DNA of 64,000 nt from Arenibacter sp. F20364. GTDB lineage: Bacteria; Bacteroidota; Bacteroidia; Flavobacteriales; Flavobacteriaceae. Location of the stretch: positions 1-64,000 of the forward strand of contig NZ_JALKBD010000019.1 of NCBI RefSeq assembly GCF_023015905.1, read 5' to 3'. The notes beneath the pieces are model-generated. The model searched no databases. It was not told the origin of the DNA and saw nothing but the letters and a program-made list of their open reading frames with translations. Positions 55,028 to 62,672 of this stretch are shown here, one piece after another. The position numbers and the translations under genes were made by a program. The number at the start of each line of letters is the position of its first letter. The first letter of the stretch is position 1.

Positions 55028-56032
55028 ATGAAACGGACAATTACTTCTCTAATATTGCTAATTATGGCACTTAACAGCTTTGCAAATAGTACGGCACAAC
55101 CACTTTTGGCCAATCCTTTTATGGGCATGTGGGGCCTTGATATTGAAGGTGGCGGTGCAGGCTGGCTAAACGTACACGAAGACCAAGGCTTTTTGGATGC
55201 AGAGCTTTTATGGATCGGTGGTAGTGTAGTTCCTGTATCCAACGTTTATCTGCTAAACGACAACACACTTAGAGTAACACGTACCAATCAGGTAAAAAGA
55301 AGTTCGGATCGTAGCCATACAGTGACCTATACCATAGAGGTCAAAAAAGTGGGCGATGTCTTAATGGGTACCATGAGCAGCCCCAATAGGGCCGGGAATG
55401 GAGTATCCATCAAAAATTTTACTGGAAAACGCATGCCTCCCATGCCGGACACACCTGATCTGTCCAAACTGAAATACGAAAAGCCGATCAAACTATTTAA
55501 CGGAAAGGATTTGAGTGGCTGGGAATTAATGGACCCAAATAAGGCCAACGGCTTCAAGGTGGTAGACGGCACGCTGACAAACGATCCCGTTCAACCTGAA
55601 GATGGCGAACATATTTCTTATGGAAACATTAGAACCGTGCAGGACTTTGGCGACTTCAACCTGAAGTTGGAAGTCATGGTTCCAGAAGGTAACAATAGTG
55701 GTGTTTACCTACGCGGACTTTATGAAATTCAGGTGGTGGATTCCTACGGAAAAGAATTGGATTCCCATAATATGGGAGCCTTATACAGCCGTATTACGCC
55801 CAGTGAAGCAGCTGAAAAACCCGCTGGGGAATGGCAGACATTTGATATTACCTTGGTGGACCGACATGTAACGGTAATCTTTAACGGCAAAAAAATAATT
55901 GATAATCAACCTGCTTGGGGTCCTACGGGCGGGGCTATGTCATCGAATGTATTGAGCCCAGGGCCAATCTATCTGCAGGGAGATCATGGCAATGTGGCCT
56001 ATAGGAATATTGTACTTAGCCCTATCAAATAG
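55028..56032 (+). CDS. Exported DUF1080 protein with N-terminal extension
   Basis: The 334-residue protein has a signal peptide ending ANSTAQ. Residues about 25-130 are a small beta-domain (FMGMWGLDIEGGGAGWL) not seen in the shorter DUF1080 protein at 11978. Residues about 150-334 are the DUF1080 domain: IKLFNGKDLSGWELMD, EVMVPEGNNSGVYLRG and the closing AYRNIVLSPIK. By family it may bind or cleave 3-keto-glycosides. It stands alone; a strong terminator follows. Confidence 0.87.
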   Translation: MKRTITSLILLIMALNSFANSTAQPLLANPFMGMWGLDIEGGGAGWLNVHEDQGFLDAELLWIGGSVVPVSNVYLLNDNTLRVTRTNQVKRSSDRSHTVTYTIEVKKVGDVLMGTMSSPNRAGNGVSIKNFTGKRMPPMPDTPDLSKLKYEKPIKLFNGKDLSGWELMDPNKANGFKVVDGTLTNDPVQPEDGEHISYGNIRTVQDFGDFNLKLEVMVPEGNNSGVYLRGLYEIQVVDSYGKELDSHNMGALYSRITPSEAAEKPAGEWQTFDITLVDRHVTVIFNGKKIIDNQPAWGPTGGAMSSNVLSPGPIYLQGDHGNVAYRNIVLSPIK

Positions 56033-56049
56033 ATATTGGGATTAAAAGA

Positions 56050-56087
56050 AAGGCCCCCTTAAAAGGAGGCCTTAGCTTTTTATTTTT
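56050..56087 (+). terminator. Terminator hairpin after DUF1080 gene
   Basis: AAGGCCCCCTT (56050-56060) pairs with AAGGAGGCCTT (56063-56073) with one mismatch, followed by AGCTTTTTATTTTT. It lies between two convergent genes and could serve both. Confidence 0.8.
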
Positions 56088-57216
56088 CCATTTTCAGGAC
56101 GGCAAATTTGCCTTTGTTCCATCCGTGCACTAGTAGATACAAATGCTTCGATCCATTTTCTGTCACAATGTGTGGCCAAACCTGATGAATATTTGTTAAT
56201 ACCGGTATATCCAAATCTCCAGGAATAATGGTCGAAAGTAACTCTTCACCAGTATGCACATATATAGGTGCCGATTTTTGTTCCCCTAAGGCCGATAGGG
56301 CATTTAGGAAGTAATGCTCATCCTTATAAGAAACATTACAAACAAGACTTCCCTCTGGAATATCATTAAAAGTCTCTACAAACTTACCCTTTTTGGTAAA
56401 TTTCACCACCTGTCCGGCCGCCCTGTTGGCCACTAGAATATGGTTTTCGTGGGCATAGATACCATGTGCCGTCTGGAACTGACCTGGATTATCACCTTTT
56501 CCTCCCCAGGCCAATTTTCCCCAACTCCATGCTCCATTCTTTTCCTTTATGGTCATTACAAAATCCCCAGCAGAATAACCGTGGGCTACATAAAGAGTGC
56601 CATTGAGGTAGGTAACATCCGTAACCCCAAAATTACTGTCCTTTGATCTGAAAAAATCATTGGCTTCCGCAAACTTGAATTCATTACCGGTGGGCTTCAA
56701 AACTTCACTTACGATTCTACCATCCAAGGTTAAGACCAATACTCTTTTTCCTTCCTGTGCTACGGCAAGGTATTTTTTTCCTTTGTGTACAAAGAAAACA
56801 ATACCGTGAATATTATCCTTTAAACGCTGATCGGTACCAATAGTAGACCATTCTTTCAGGTCGGGGCTTATGGAGCAAAGTCCGTAGCCTGGTATCCCGG
56901 TATAAACGATTCCTGTTTCAGGATCTTCATTAAATCCACCGTGCATTCCCGGTTCAAATTCATGGGCTTCTTTTGGAAAGGCCGCTGTTAATTCTTGGTC
57001 CCAGGAAAAAATGTATTCACCCTGACCCGTTACCAGTTTCGCCTGCAAAGGAATATCATCCGAGGGCATAGGGCCATGGTGGTGATGATGTGCTACATCA
57101 TTGTTTTCATGCGCATGATGCGTATGATCGTCCGAGCTACTCTGCGCCATTAAGGCGCTGGAAAACCCTAAATAGGATACAATTGTAATTACTGTAAGCG
57201 TGATTTCTTTTACCAT
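56080..57216 (-). CDS. Exported propeller protein with His-rich N-terminus
   Basis: The 378-residue protein has a signal peptide ending ALMAQ, then a His/Asp-rich stretch (DDHTHHAHEN and AHHHHHGPMP) that could bind Cu, Zn or Ni. The rest is a six-bladed NHL-like propeller (YNGIPGYGLCSIS-type blades; AHGIYAHENHILVANRAAGQV). The propeller resembles the PAL-type peptidyl-amidoglycolate lyase fold but I cannot assign activity. It is monocistronic, with its promoter in the gap before the MarR gene. Confidence 0.78.
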   Translation of the reverse strand: MVKEITLTVITIVSYLGFSSALMAQSSSDDHTHHAHENNDVAHHHHHGPMPSDDIPLQAKLVTGQGEYIFSWDQELTAAFPKEAHEFEPGMHGGFNEDPETGIVYTGIPGYGLCSISPDLKEWSTIGTDQRLKDNIHGIVFFVHKGKKYLAVAQEGKRVLVLTLDGRIVSEVLKPTGNEFKFAEANDFFRSKDSNFGVTDVTYLNGTLYVAHGYSAGDFVMTIKEKNGAWSWGKLAWGGKGDNPGQFQTAHGIYAHENHILVANRAAGQVVKFTKKGKFVETFNDIPEGSLVCNVSYKDEHYFLNALSALGEQKSAPIYVHTGEELLSTIIPGDLDIPVLTNIHQVWPHIVTENGSKHLYLLVHGWNKGKFAVLKMEK

Positions 57217-57471
57217 GGTGGTCGTTTATTATTTTTTTGAAAGTTAAACATTCTTCCTATAATATTCAACTGATAAAAGATCCTCTATTTAGTTAATCAA
57301 TTATTCTCTATTTTAATCAAATACCTTTTGGATCTCAGGAGTTAGATAGATTTCTACTTCAATAGAACACTTTCGTGATATGGGCACAGTAAATTCAACA
57401 CAGGTCATTTCATATATTGCATAAGTCGGATACAATGCAGAACCATTAACTATTAAAAAATTAAAAATTAC
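57217..57471. other. Divergent intergenic region before marR-like gene
   Basis: AT-rich, holding presumably the promoter for the minus-strand His-rich propeller gene. No frame or repeat is recognised apart from the MarR operator that follows. Confidence 0.4.
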
Positions 57472-57515
57472 GTAACTAGTTACTAAAATTTAAATATATT
57501 TGTGTAACCAGTTAC
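57472..57515. promoter_or_regulatory. Twin MarR operators flanking a -7 box
   Basis: GTAACTAGTTAC at 57472-57483 is a perfect palindrome; GTAACCAGTTAC at 57504-57515 differs by one base. Between them lies TATATTTG (57495-57502), a match to the Bacteroidota -7 consensus TAnnTTTG. The start codon of the MarR-family gene follows at 57530. The arrangement fits autorepression by dimer binding at both sites. Confidence 0.75.
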
Positions 57516-57529
57516 TTAAATTGAAAATT

Positions 57530-58024
57530 ATGAAAGATTTTTTAACCGAAATAGAATTTGTTGGACTTACCAGTAGGCTTAAGAGACTAAGTGATGCCCT
57601 ACTCTATAGTACTAAAGAGTTGTATAAATCAGAAGGACTGGATATTGAACCCAATTGGAACTTGATCTTCATTCTCTTACAGGAAAATGAGGCTATGACT
57701 ATTACCGAAATATCGGAAAAATTACAATTCTCACATCCTGCCGTTGTAAAAATCATAAACAAGATGAAAAAAAATGGGCATGTGGAGACCAAGACCGATG
57801 ACCAGGACAAAAGAAGACAAATTTTAACCTTGACAGAAAAGGCCCATAGGCAATTACCCCTTTTCGAAAAATATTGGACCGCAGGAAGACAGACCGTAAT
57901 GGACCTACTGGAAGACAGTCCAAACTTTTTGGAGGAATTCTTAAAAATTGAAGAAAAAGTGAATCAAAGCGATTACAAGGAAAGAACCTTAAAAAATTTA
58001 AAAAATGACAAACTTAGCAATTGA
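57530..58024 (+). CDS. MarR-family transcriptional regulator
   Basis: The 164-residue winged-helix protein starts at 57530 (MKDFLTEIEFVGLTSRLKR). The DNA-binding part is MTITEISEKLQFSHPAVVKI and GHVETKTDDQDKRRQIL, the wing with the usual Asp-Arg pattern. Twin GTAAC palindromes directly upstream are its likely operators. Its last 20 bases overlap the start of the YgjV-like gene, so the two are coupled. Confidence 0.9.
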   Translation: MKDFLTEIEFVGLTSRLKRLSDALLYSTKELYKSEGLDIEPNWNLIFILLQENEAMTITEISEKLQFSHPAVVKIINKMKKNGHVETKTDDQDKRRQILTLTEKAHRQLPLFEKYWTAGRQTVMDLLEDSPNFLEEFLKIEEKVNQSDYKERTLKNLKNDKLSN

Positions 58025-58250
58025 GAGCATTGGCTATATCGCCATCCTTACCGGTTTCTTTGCCATCACCAAAAAGGATATGGGCAAATTCCGCCTTTGG
58101 CATTTAATTTCCAGTTTCTTTTACATTATTTATGGCGCTGTGTTAAATTCCGTACCCCTTGTCATTGCCGGAATTGTTTTCTGTGTTATACATGTTTATC
58201 ATTTACTTAAAATTTACGATTCCAACAAGGGGCCAAAACTTAAGACCTAA
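58005..58250 (+). CDS. Small YgjV-like membrane protein
   Basis: The 81-residue inner-membrane protein has three hydrophobic segments: IGYIAILTGFFAITKKDMGK, WHLISSFFYIIYGAVLN and LVIAGIVFCVIHVYHLL. It resembles the half-length YgjV family of unknown function. It overlaps the MarR gene by 20 bases, so MarR probably regulates it. Confidence 0.75.
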   Translation: MTNLAIESIGYIAILTGFFAITKKDMGKFRLWHLISSFFYIIYGAVLNSVPLVIAGIVFCVIHVYHLLKIYDSNKGPKLKT

Positions 58251-58292
58251 TGGCATTGGTATACAGAATTTCCATAGGGTTCCAATGCCATT
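58249..58292. terminator. Terminator-like hairpin between convergent genes
   Basis: AATGGCATTGG (58249-58259) pairs perfectly with CCAATGCCATT (58282-58292). It lies between the YgjV-like and kbl genes, which converge, and probably ends both transcripts. Confidence 0.75.
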
Positions 58293-58305
58293 TCCTAAGA
58301 CGGTC

Positions 58306-59493
58306 TTAAATTACTTTTAGCGCCTTCCCTACTTTGGTAAAGGCCTCCACTGCCTTTTCCAGATGATGCTGTTCATGTGCTGCGGACAACTGCACCCTAA
58401 TTCGGGCCTTTCCTTTCGGAACAACCGGATAGAAAAAACCGATCACATAAATGCCCTCTTCCAACAATTTGGCGGCAAACTCTTGGGCCAAGGGAGCTTC
58501 ATAGAGCATTACGGGAACAATAGGGTGATCTCCCGCAACAATATCGAAACCGGCTGCGGTCATGGCAGACCGGAAATATTTAGTATTAGCCTCCAGTTTA
58601 TCCCTAAGCGCTGTTGAGGAAGAAAGCAGGTCCAATACTTTTATGGAAGCCCCAACAATTGATGGTGCTAAGGTGTTGGAAAACAAATACGGCCTGGAAC
58701 GTTGTCTTAGCATATCCACAATTTCCTTTCTAGCTGCAGTAAATCCACCAGAGGCTCCACCAAGGGCCTTGCCATAGGTTCCGGTAATGATATCGATTCT
58801 ACCCATTACATTTCTATATTCATGGGAACCACGGCCGGTAGCTCCTAAAAAACCAGTGGAGTGACATTCGTCTATCATGACCATGGCCTCATATTTATCC
58901 GCCAAATCGCAGATTTTATCCAATTGTGCAATGGTTCCGTCCATTGAAAAGGAACCGTCGGTCACGATCAATATTCTTCTGGAGCCCTTGGCCGCTTTCA
59001 ATTGCTCCTCCAAGTCATTCATGGAATTATGCTCATACCTAAAACGTTTCGCCTTGCACAGCCTTATCCCATCTATAATGGAAGCATGATTGAGCGCATC
59101 GGAAATAATGGCGTCTTCCGCCCCAAGAATAGGCTCAAATAACCCACCATTAGCATCAAATGCGGCGGCGTAAAGGATACAGTCCTCCATTCCCAAAAAC
59201 TCAGCGGTCTTGCGTTCCAATTCTTTATGGATGTCCTGTGTACCGCAAATAAAACGAACGGACGACAGTCCGTAGCCGTGCGTATCAATAGCCTCCTTAC
59301 CAGCCTTGATCACCTCTGGATGTGCCGAAAGTCCCAAGTAGTTGTTGGCACAAAAATTCAGCACCTCTTTGGTGTTGGTGGTTTGTATCTCCGCCCCTTG
59401 GGGTGTCGTAATTATTCTTTCCTCCTTATAAAGTCCCTCGACCTTAATAGCTTCCAGCTCTTGCTGCAATTCTTTTTTTACTGTTGTATACAT
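58306..59493 (-). CDS. kbl: Glycine C-acetyltransferase (2-amino-3-ketobutyrate CoA ligase)
   Basis: The 395-residue PLP enzyme of the alpha-oxoamine synthase family is full length. Landmarks are [12 protein letters not shown], the segment [11 protein letters not shown] and the PLP-lysine [15 protein letters not shown] (Lys242). It converts 2-amino-3-ketobutyrate and CoA to glycine and acetyl-CoA, the second step of threonine breakdown. The first step enzyme (tdh-like) is encoded 71 bases upstream on the same strand, and an Lrp/AsnC regulator is divergent from both. Confidence 0.94.
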   Translation of the reverse strand: MYTTVKKELQQELEAIKVEGLYKEERIITTPQGAEIQTTNTKEVLNFCANNYLGLSAHPEVIKAGKEAIDTHGYGLSSVRFICGTQDIHKELERKTAEFLGMEDCILYAAAFDANGGLFEPILGAEDAIISDALNHASIIDGIRLCKAKRFRYEHNSMNDLEEQLKAAKGSRRILIVTDGSFSMDGTIAQLDKICDLADKYEAMVMIDECHSTGFLGATGRGSHEYRNVMGRIDIITGTYGKALGGASGGFTAARKEIVDMLRQRSRPYLFSNTLAPSIVGASIKVLDLLSSSTALRDKLEANTKYFRSAMTAAGFDIVAGDHPIVPVMLYEAPLAQEFAAKLLEEGIYVIGFFYPVVPKGKARIRVQLSAAHEQHHLEKAVEAFTKVGKALKVI

Positions 59494-59564
59494 GTTTATT
59501 ATTTCTTTTTAAGTGCCTATTTCAGGTATAGGCCTTGAGTTTTGTTCAAATAGCCGTGAAGGGT

Positions 59565-60515
59565 CTATTCATGTGGTATGTACTGTGCTTTAAGCTTTTC
59601 TATCATGGTTCGCGCAGTCATTTCCAGGTCGTACTTGGGTTGCCAGCCCCAATCAACCTTAGCCTCAACATCATTAATTGATTTAGGCCATCGGGCCGCA
59701 ATATCCTGTCTGAAATCCGGTTCATATTTTACCTTAAATTCTGGATAGTACTTATAGATTTCCTTCACAATATCCTCTGGGGAAAAACTACTTCCGGCAA
59801 GATTATAAGCCGTTCTAATTCTAATATCTTTTTTGGGTGCCTCCATCAGTTCCAAGGTAGCTCTAATTACATCATCCATAAAAATCATTGGGAGGGTGGT
59901 ATCTGCATTTAGGAAACAAACAAACTCCTCTTCCAATACTGCCTTATGGAAAATATCCACCGCGTAATCCGTTGTACCACCTCCGGGCAAAGATTGGTAA
60001 CCTATTATCCCGGGATAGCGAATGGATCTTACGTCCAAGCCATATCTTAAAAAGTAATATTGTGCCCAGTTTTCACCCGCAGCCTTGCTCATCCCGTAAA
60101 CGGTTGCAGGATTTAGATAAGCATTGTTTGGTGTATTGACCCATGGGGCATCTTCCCCAAAAACGGCAATGGAACTCGGAAAAAACACCTTATCCAACCC
60201 ATTGATTCTGGATACTTCCAAAACATTGAACAACATATTCATATTAAGCTCCCAGGTTCCCAACGGATTTGCTTCCCCCTTAGCGGATAAAATAGCAGCC
60301 AAATGGTAAATCTGCGTTATACCGTGACTGGAAACCACATCTTGGATTTTATTCATATTAGTGGCATCCAATAACTCAAATACCCCATTAAAGCTATTTA
60401 CCTTTTGAATGTCGGAAGCAATCACGTTCTCATCCCCATACCTATGTTGTAGCGCCTTTACAAGTACAGACCCCAATTGTCCATTGGCTCCGATCACTAG
60501 AACTTTTGCATTCAT
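59565..60515 (-). CDS. tdh: NAD-dependent L-threonine dehydrogenase (SDR/epimerase-type)
   Basis: The 316-residue enzyme starts at 60515 (MNAKVLVIGANGQLG); the frame reaches a TTG at 60539. It has the extended-SDR cofactor motif GANGQLG, the catalytic YGMSKAAGE and the segments VRSIRYPGIIGY and PGGGTTDYAVDIF. It fits the short-chain-type L-threonine 3-dehydrogenases known in Flavobacterium and archaea rather than the zinc MDR type. It oxidises threonine to 2-amino-3-ketobutyrate for the kbl product downstream. Placed in the cytoplasm. Confidence 0.92.
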   Translation of the reverse strand: MNAKVLVIGANGQLGSVLVKALQHRYGDENVIASDIQKVNSFNGVFELLDATNMNKIQDVVSSHGITQIYHLAAILSAKGEANPLGTWELNMNMLFNVLEVSRINGLDKVFFPSSIAVFGEDAPWVNTPNNAYLNPATVYGMSKAAGENWAQYYFLRYGLDVRSIRYPGIIGYQSLPGGGTTDYAVDIFHKAVLEEEFVCFLNADTTLPMIFMDDVIRATLELMEAPKKDIRIRTAYNLAGSSFSPEDIVKEIYKYYPEFKVKYEPDFRQDIAARWPKSINDVEAKVDWGWQPKYDLEMTARTMIEKLKAQYIPHE

Positions 60516-60623
60516 AATTTTTCTTTTTAATCTAATCAATAAAAGCGTTAATTACTGTCTAAATTACAAATAACAAGTCAATAATGTAAATGGATACAAT
60601 ATTTAAGTAATTATCGCTTATAT

Positions 60624-60641
60624 TTACTTTATTTAAAGTAA
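60624..60641. promoter_or_regulatory. Palindromic Lrp/AsnC-type site between tdh and lrp-like gene
   Basis: TTACTTTA (60624-60631) and TAAAGTAA (60634-60641) form a perfect palindrome with a 2-base centre. Related half sites AAGTAATT occur at 60605 and AAAGTAATT near 60676. They lie between the divergent tdh and Lrp/AsnC genes, where an Lrp-type regulator would be expected to bind cooperatively. Confidence 0.65.
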
Positions 60642-60696
60642 TATTTATTTTTTAACACTTAAATAAATCGATTTTAAAGTAATTTTTTAGTCCCAT

Positions 60697-61158
60697 ATGG
60701 AGCAACTTGATCAAACAGATATAACCATTCTCAGAATTTTACAAAAAGATTCGAAAAAAACAGCCAAGGAAATTGCGGCCATCCTTAACCTAACCCCCTC
60801 CCCTGTTTATGAAAGAGTCCGTAGGTTGGAAAAACAAGGTGTCATTAAAAAGTATGTGGCCATTCTGGATAAAAAACAAATAGATAGATCCATTACAGTC
60901 ATTTGTCAAGTTTCCATGCGATATCATAATGAAGCCTTTATTGAAAAATTTGAGGCACAGGTACAACAATTGGATGAGGTGCAGGAATGTTACCATTTGG
61001 CGGGACAGGTGGATTTTATCTTAAAAATCCATACCAAAAGTCTTGAAGAATACCACGACTTTGTAAAGACCAAACTCTCCAAGATTGAAAATATTGGAGT
61101 ATTGAACAGTACGTTCGTCCTGAAAGAAATAAAACAATCCTCGGAATACTATATTTAA
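60697..61158 (+). CDS. Lrp/AsnC-family transcriptional regulator
   Basis: The 153-residue protein has an N-terminal helix-turn-helix (DITILRILQKDSKKTAKEIA with TPSPVYERVRRLEKQGVI) and a C-terminal RAM domain (VQECYHLAGQVDFILKIHT). It is divergent from tdh-kbl and likely senses an amino acid, probably threonine, serine or glycine, to control them. The palindromes in between are the putative sites. Confidence 0.91.
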   Translation: MEQLDQTDITILRILQKDSKKTAKEIAAILNLTPSPVYERVRRLEKQGVIKKYVAILDKKQIDRSITVICQVSMRYHNEAFIEKFEAQVQQLDEVQECYHLAGQVDFILKIHTKSLEEYHDFVKTKLSKIENIGVLNSTFVLKEIKQSSEYYI

Positions 61159-61253
61159 ATGCTCTGTTCTTTTCTGCTATATTTGTTTTATAAGATGCCT
61201 TATCATTATTAGGTATCCATTAAAATAACCAACTATTGCCGATTATTTGAAAT

Positions 61254-62258
61254 ATGAAAATAGTAAGAACCGATATGGAGCTAGAAACTCCAATTGTAGA
61301 CAAAACACTTCGGGAAAAAGGACATGACCTGGTTTTACTCCCAGACGGGGTATCAGAAGAAGTATTAATAAAAGAATTAGAGGATTGCGATATCCTATTA
61401 ATGTGCTATACCCCCATTACCAAGCCAATTATAGCATCGGCAAAGAAGCTCAAGGCAATTGTAAAATATGGAGTTGGAATAGACGCCATTGATATTCCGG
61501 CCGCTAACCAGCAGGGTATCGTAGTGGTCAATATTCCAGAATATGCCGAGGAGACCGTGGCGGAAGGTGCTTTTGCCATGCTGATATCTTTGGCCAAAAA
61601 GTTGCCTGCACTACAAAAACAAATGAAAAGCAATGCTTGGGTATGGCCAAGTAGGGAGTGGCTGGGACTGGATTTTGCCGAAAAAACCCTGGGAATTATC
61701 GGTTGCGGTAAAATAGGAAGTAGCATGGCTAGGATGGCGGGACTTGGGTTTAGGGCAAAAGTTATTGGTTACGACCCCAGCAAGACCAAAGAGGACTTGG
61801 CAAAAAGGGGAATTCAGAAATATGATGACCTTACAGAAATGCTCAAGGAGTGCGATTTTATTTCAATACATGCCGTTTTGAACAAAGAAACCAAACACCT
61901 TATAGGCGCCAAGGAATTTGCGGTGATGAAAGAGAACGCAATAATTATTAATTCTGCTAGAGGTGCCTTAATAGATGAAATGGCGCTTTTGGATGCCTTG
62001 GAGAAAAAGCAAATTGCCGGTGCCGGCCTTGATGTCTATAGTTTGGAGCCACTAAACAATACGGACCATCCATTAAAGAATCTTTATGAAATGGACAATG
62101 TGATCCTTATGCCCCACTTAACATTCTACACCGAAGAAGCCATGCATAGGCTTGAAGCGGAGACCTTGGAGAGAATTACAGAGGTAATGGAAAATAGGCC
62201 TGTCACAATTAAATCCAAGGACCCGCGACTTCAAAATCAGCCCCAGGTAAAGCTATAA
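61254..62258 (+). CDS. D-2-hydroxyacid dehydrogenase (SerA/GhrB-like)
   Basis: The 334-residue enzyme has KYGVGIDAIDIPAANQQGI, the NAD motif GIIGCGKIGSSMARM, the catalytic Arg in NSARGALIDEMAL, the Glu in SLEPLNNTDHPL and the His in LMPHLTFYTEEA. There is no ACT domain, so it is not a standard regulated SerA. It reduces or oxidises small 2-oxo/2-hydroxyacids, such as glyoxylate, hydroxypyruvate or phosphoglycerate. It follows the Lrp-like gene by 95 bases and may share its regulation. Confidence 0.9.
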   Translation: MKIVRTDMELETPIVDKTLREKGHDLVLLPDGVSEEVLIKELEDCDILLMCYTPITKPIIASAKKLKAIVKYGVGIDAIDIPAANQQGIVVVNIPEYAEETVAEGAFAMLISLAKKLPALQKQMKSNAWVWPSREWLGLDFAEKTLGIIGCGKIGSSMARMAGLGFRAKVIGYDPSKTKEDLAKRGIQKYDDLTEMLKECDFISIHAVLNKETKHLIGAKEFAVMKENAIIINSARGALIDEMALLDALEKKQIAGAGLDVYSLEPLNNTDHPLKNLYEMDNVILMPHLTFYTEEAMHRLEAETLERITEVMENRPVTIKSKDPRLQNQPQVKL

Positions 62259-62261
62259 ATT

Positions 62262-62300
62262 AATATGCCTGTGTGGAACCATTTTGGATACTGGCATATT
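62262..62300. terminator. Terminator-like hairpin between convergent genes
   Basis: AATATGCC (62262-62269) pairs perfectly with GGCATATT (62293-62300). It lies between the hydroxyacid dehydrogenase and the Dabb gene, which converge. A T tract is lacking, so confidence is moderate. Confidence 0.5.
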
Positions 62301-62338
62301 CCATACAACTGTGCTGTAGTTTTCAATAAATGGTAACA

Positions 62339-62632
62339 TCAGACAATTGGTTCATAGTCTATTTCCAGAAATTTTTCAACGCTCTTTGCCCAATAGGTTT
62401 TCACGAACCTGGTGTGGTCCGGATGTACATTATAAACCTCATAAGCCGCCATGTTGTTAAATTCCATTGACAAACCATAATCAAAATCGTTCTTCTTCCC
62501 TATTTGTCTCAAGGATTGAAAATTGTGGACTCCAGGTATAGATTTCAATTTAGCCGCTGCGGAAAGAAACTCTTTTTCTTCAGGCGAGCCTTTGGGGTAT
62601 TTTAACTTGAGTACTACTGTATGCTGGATCAT
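62339..62632 (-). CDS. Dabb (stress-responsive A/B barrel) protein
   Basis: The 97-residue protein starts at 62632 (MIQHTVVLKLKYPKGSPEEK); an ATG at 62656 would add eight residues not seen in the family. It has the Dabb landmarks HTVVLKLKY, DYGLSMEFNNMAAYEVYNVH and PDHTRFVKTYWAKSVEKFL. Such proteins are small dimeric barrels acting on polyketide or hydrocarbon-like intermediates, or of unknown role. It lies 40 bases downstream of the partial gene that follows, on the same strand. Confidence 0.85.
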   Translation of the reverse strand: MIQHTVVLKLKYPKGSPEEKEFLSAAAKLKSIPGVHNFQSLRQIGKKNDFDYGLSMEFNNMAAYEVYNVHPDHTRFVKTYWAKSVEKFLEIDYEPIV

Positions 62633-62672
62633 AAACTGGTATTTGGATTTATACATTGCTCAATACAAGCAA

